Assembly (NCBI GenBank): GCA_964386525.1
Contig: CAYLSO010000142.1
Span: forward strand, 1-5,327
Direction: 5' to 3'
Length of the DNA stretch: 5,327 bases
Source: CAYLSO01 sp964386525
Lineage (GTDB): Bacteria > Eisenbacteria > RBG-16-71-46 > DASYSL01
Part shown: piece by piece, positions 4,042 through 5,327 of the stretch
Layout: every line of letters begins with the position of its first letter
Position numbering within the stretch: position 1 is the first letter of the stretch
Notes under the pieces: model-generated
What the model was told of the DNA's origin: nothing
The model's database searches: none
Seen by the model: only the letters and a program-made list of their open reading frames with translations
Translations under genes and position numbers: made by a program

Positions 4042-5327
4042 TCCGCTACCTCGCCCGCACGCTGGCCGCGCGCGTGCGCGCCGGCCGGGCGCTCTTCGGG
4101 CTCACGCTCCTCGGCGTGGCCCTGGGCGTCGCGTCCGTCCTCTCCATCCAGATCCTCAACCGCAACGCGCTGGGCTCCTTCGCCGGCACCGTGAAGGCGG
4201 TCAGCGGCGAGGCCGACCTGAGCGTGCTGGGGCGCGGGCCGACGCTCGATGAGACGCTCTACCCGCGGATCCTGGCCGTGCCCGGCGTGGCCGGCGCCTG
4301 GCCGGTGCACCGCGTCAACGTGGCGGTCAGCGGCCGGCGCGATTCCTATCTCGAGATCGTCGGGCTCGACCTGTTCGCGCCGGTGCGCGTGCCGTGGCAG
4401 GGCCGTCGGGACGCGCAGCCGGGCGGCGAGGCACGCGGCGCCGGCGTGGCGCCCGACTTCACCCGCGCCCTCACGGTGCCGGGCTGGGTGGCGGTGACCC
4501 CGGCGCTCGCCGCCGAGCGCGGCTGGCAGGTCGGCGACCGCGTAGCGGTTACCAGCGGCAGCCGGCGCGCCGCACTGGTGATCGGCGCGCTCGTGGATTT
4601 CCAGCGCGTCAGCCCGCTGGCCAGCCGGCGCCTGGCCGTGATGGACATCGCCCAGAGCCAGGCACTGTTCGGCGCCGATGGCGCGATCACGCAGCTCGAT
4701 GTGCGCCTGGCCGCCGGCGCCGACCGCGGTGCCGTGGCGGCGCGGCTCGAGCGCGCCCTCGGGGCGTCCGTGCAAATCGTGACTCCCGAGCAGCGCGAGG
4801 CCCAGGCGGCCGGGCTGCTCGCGGCCTTCCGCCTCAACCTCACGGCGCTCAGCCTCATCAGCCTCTTCGTCGGCGCCTTCCTGGTCTACGAGAGCACGCT
4901 GGCGGCCCTCGTGCGGCGGCGCGCGGAGTTCGGCCTCCTGCGCTCGCTCGGCGCCGGCCGCGTCCAGATCCTCGGACTCGTGCTGGCAGAGGTCGGGATC
5001 CTGGGCGTGCTCGGCGTGGCCCTGGGCTTGCCCCTGGGCTACTGGGTGGCCAAGGCCAACGTGCACACGGTGAGCGCCACGCTCTCGAACCTCTACCTGC
5101 TCGAGGAGATCGAGTCGCTGTCACTGCCGCCACTGATCTACCTGGTGGCCGCCCTGGTCGGCATCGGGGGCGCGCTGGCCGGCGCCCTCCATCCCGCCCT
5201 CGAGATGAGCCGCCACGACACGCGCGCGCTGCTCGCCGCCTTCACCCTGCACGAGCGCATCGAGGCCTCGGCGGCCCGCCTGGCCCTGGCAGGCGTCGCC
5301 ACCCTGGCGGTCGCCGGCGCGTGGTAC
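4038..5327 (+). CDS. FtsX/MacB-type ABC permease (3' end outside window)
   Basis: The frame is open from GTG 4038 to the window end, giving 430 residues (MIRYLARTLAARVRAG...). Residues 18-39 form TM1. A large periplasmic MacB-core-like domain follows (about 40-262) with SGEADLSVLGRG (56-67) and a 'VPGV..AWPV' strand, both typical of the group. TM2 is about 266-288, followed by the cytoplasmic loop VRRRAEFGLLRSLGAGRVQI, the hallmark of FtsX domains that couples to the ATPase. TM3 is about 311-334 and TM4 about 366-385. The sequence HPALEMSRHDTRALL then ends the first half and a new hydrophobic segment begins near 414. This suggests a YbbP-like protein of about 800 residues with two FtsX halves, cut by the window edge. 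No ATG is available in frame upstream; GTG 4038 lies 40 nt after the ATPase stop, with a weak GGGG ribosome site at 4023-4027. It is the membrane partner of the ATPase before it. The substrate is unknown. Confidence 0.9.
   Translation, partial: MIRYLARTLAARVRAGRALFGLTLLGVALGVASVLSIQILNRNALGSFAGTVKAVSGEADLSVLGRGPTLDETLYPRILAVPGVAGAWPVHRVNVAVSGRRDSYLEIVGLDLFAPVRVPWQGRRDAQPGGEARGAGVAPDFTRALTVPGWVAVTPALAAERGWQVGDRVAVTSGSRRAALVIGALVDFQRVSPLASRRLAVMDIAQSQALFGADGAITQLDVRLAAGADRGAVAARLERALGASVQIVTPEQREAQAAGLLAAFRLNLTALSLISLFVGAFLVYESTLAALVRRRAEFGLLRSLGAGRVQILGLVLAEVGILGVLGVALGLPLGYWVAKANVHTVSATLSNLYLLEEIESLSLPPLIYLVAALVGIGGALAGALHPALEMSRHDTRALLAAFTLHERIEASAARLALAGVATLAVAGAWY

Noticed and set aside
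3921..5066. Minus-strand open frame of over 1 kb opposite the permease
   Set aside because: The plus strand here encodes clear FtsX-permease motifs continuous to the window end. The minus frame is rich in His/Gly/Ala/Glu with no recognisable family.

Overview
The window is very GC-rich (about 70% by eye) and looks like chromosomal DNA of a Gram-negative bacterium. It holds two lipobox-bearing lipoprotein precursors, the end of a protein whose last residue is Phe in an outer-membrane beta-strand pattern, and a LolD/MacB-type ABC module. Codon use is uniform and strongly GC-ending throughout. No marker gene fixes the taxon; GC-rich proteobacterial or Rokubacteria/Myxococcota-like lineages would fit, but that is a guess. 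I see no tRNA, rRNA, CRISPR array, insertion sequence or integrase.

Layout: (1) Positions 1-342 (+) carry the C-terminus of a probable outer-membrane beta-barrel protein, followed by a GC-rich hairpin. (2) A convergent gene at 399-959 (-) encodes a small lipoprotein resembling the CsgG/LpoB/FlgO group. (3) A 360-bp divergent spacer (960-1319) contains one clear inverted repeat. (4) Positions 1320-1607 (+) encode a 95-residue, very hydrophobic membrane protein of unknown function. (5) Ten bases later a convergent gene (1618-2085, -) encodes a lipoprotein with a possible YtkA/FixH-like immunoglobulin-type domain. (6) After a 156-bp divergent spacer comes a forward, operon-like run: a cation diffusion facilitator (CDF) metal transporter (2242-3297), a LolD-type ABC ATPase (3314-3997), and a GTG-started FtsX/MacB-type permease that runs off the right edge (4038-5327).

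The last three genes are closely packed, with 16 nt between CDF and ATPase and 40 nt between ATPase and permease. The ATPase and permease should form one complex that acts on an envelope substrate (lipid, lipoprotein or hydrophobic compound). The CDF would export divalent metal from the cytoplasm. Why a CDF leads this operon is not evident.

Most of the window is ordinary housekeeping or envelope DNA, and I do not see a new multi-gene system. The points most worth a second look are the 15-codon mini-ORF whose start and stop overlap the ATPase stop and the permease start, the ATPase Walker A that has lost its first glycine, the E/N variant of the CDF transport site with an extra C-terminal cysteine cluster, and a nearly identical 17-nt leader abutting both lipoprotein start codons.
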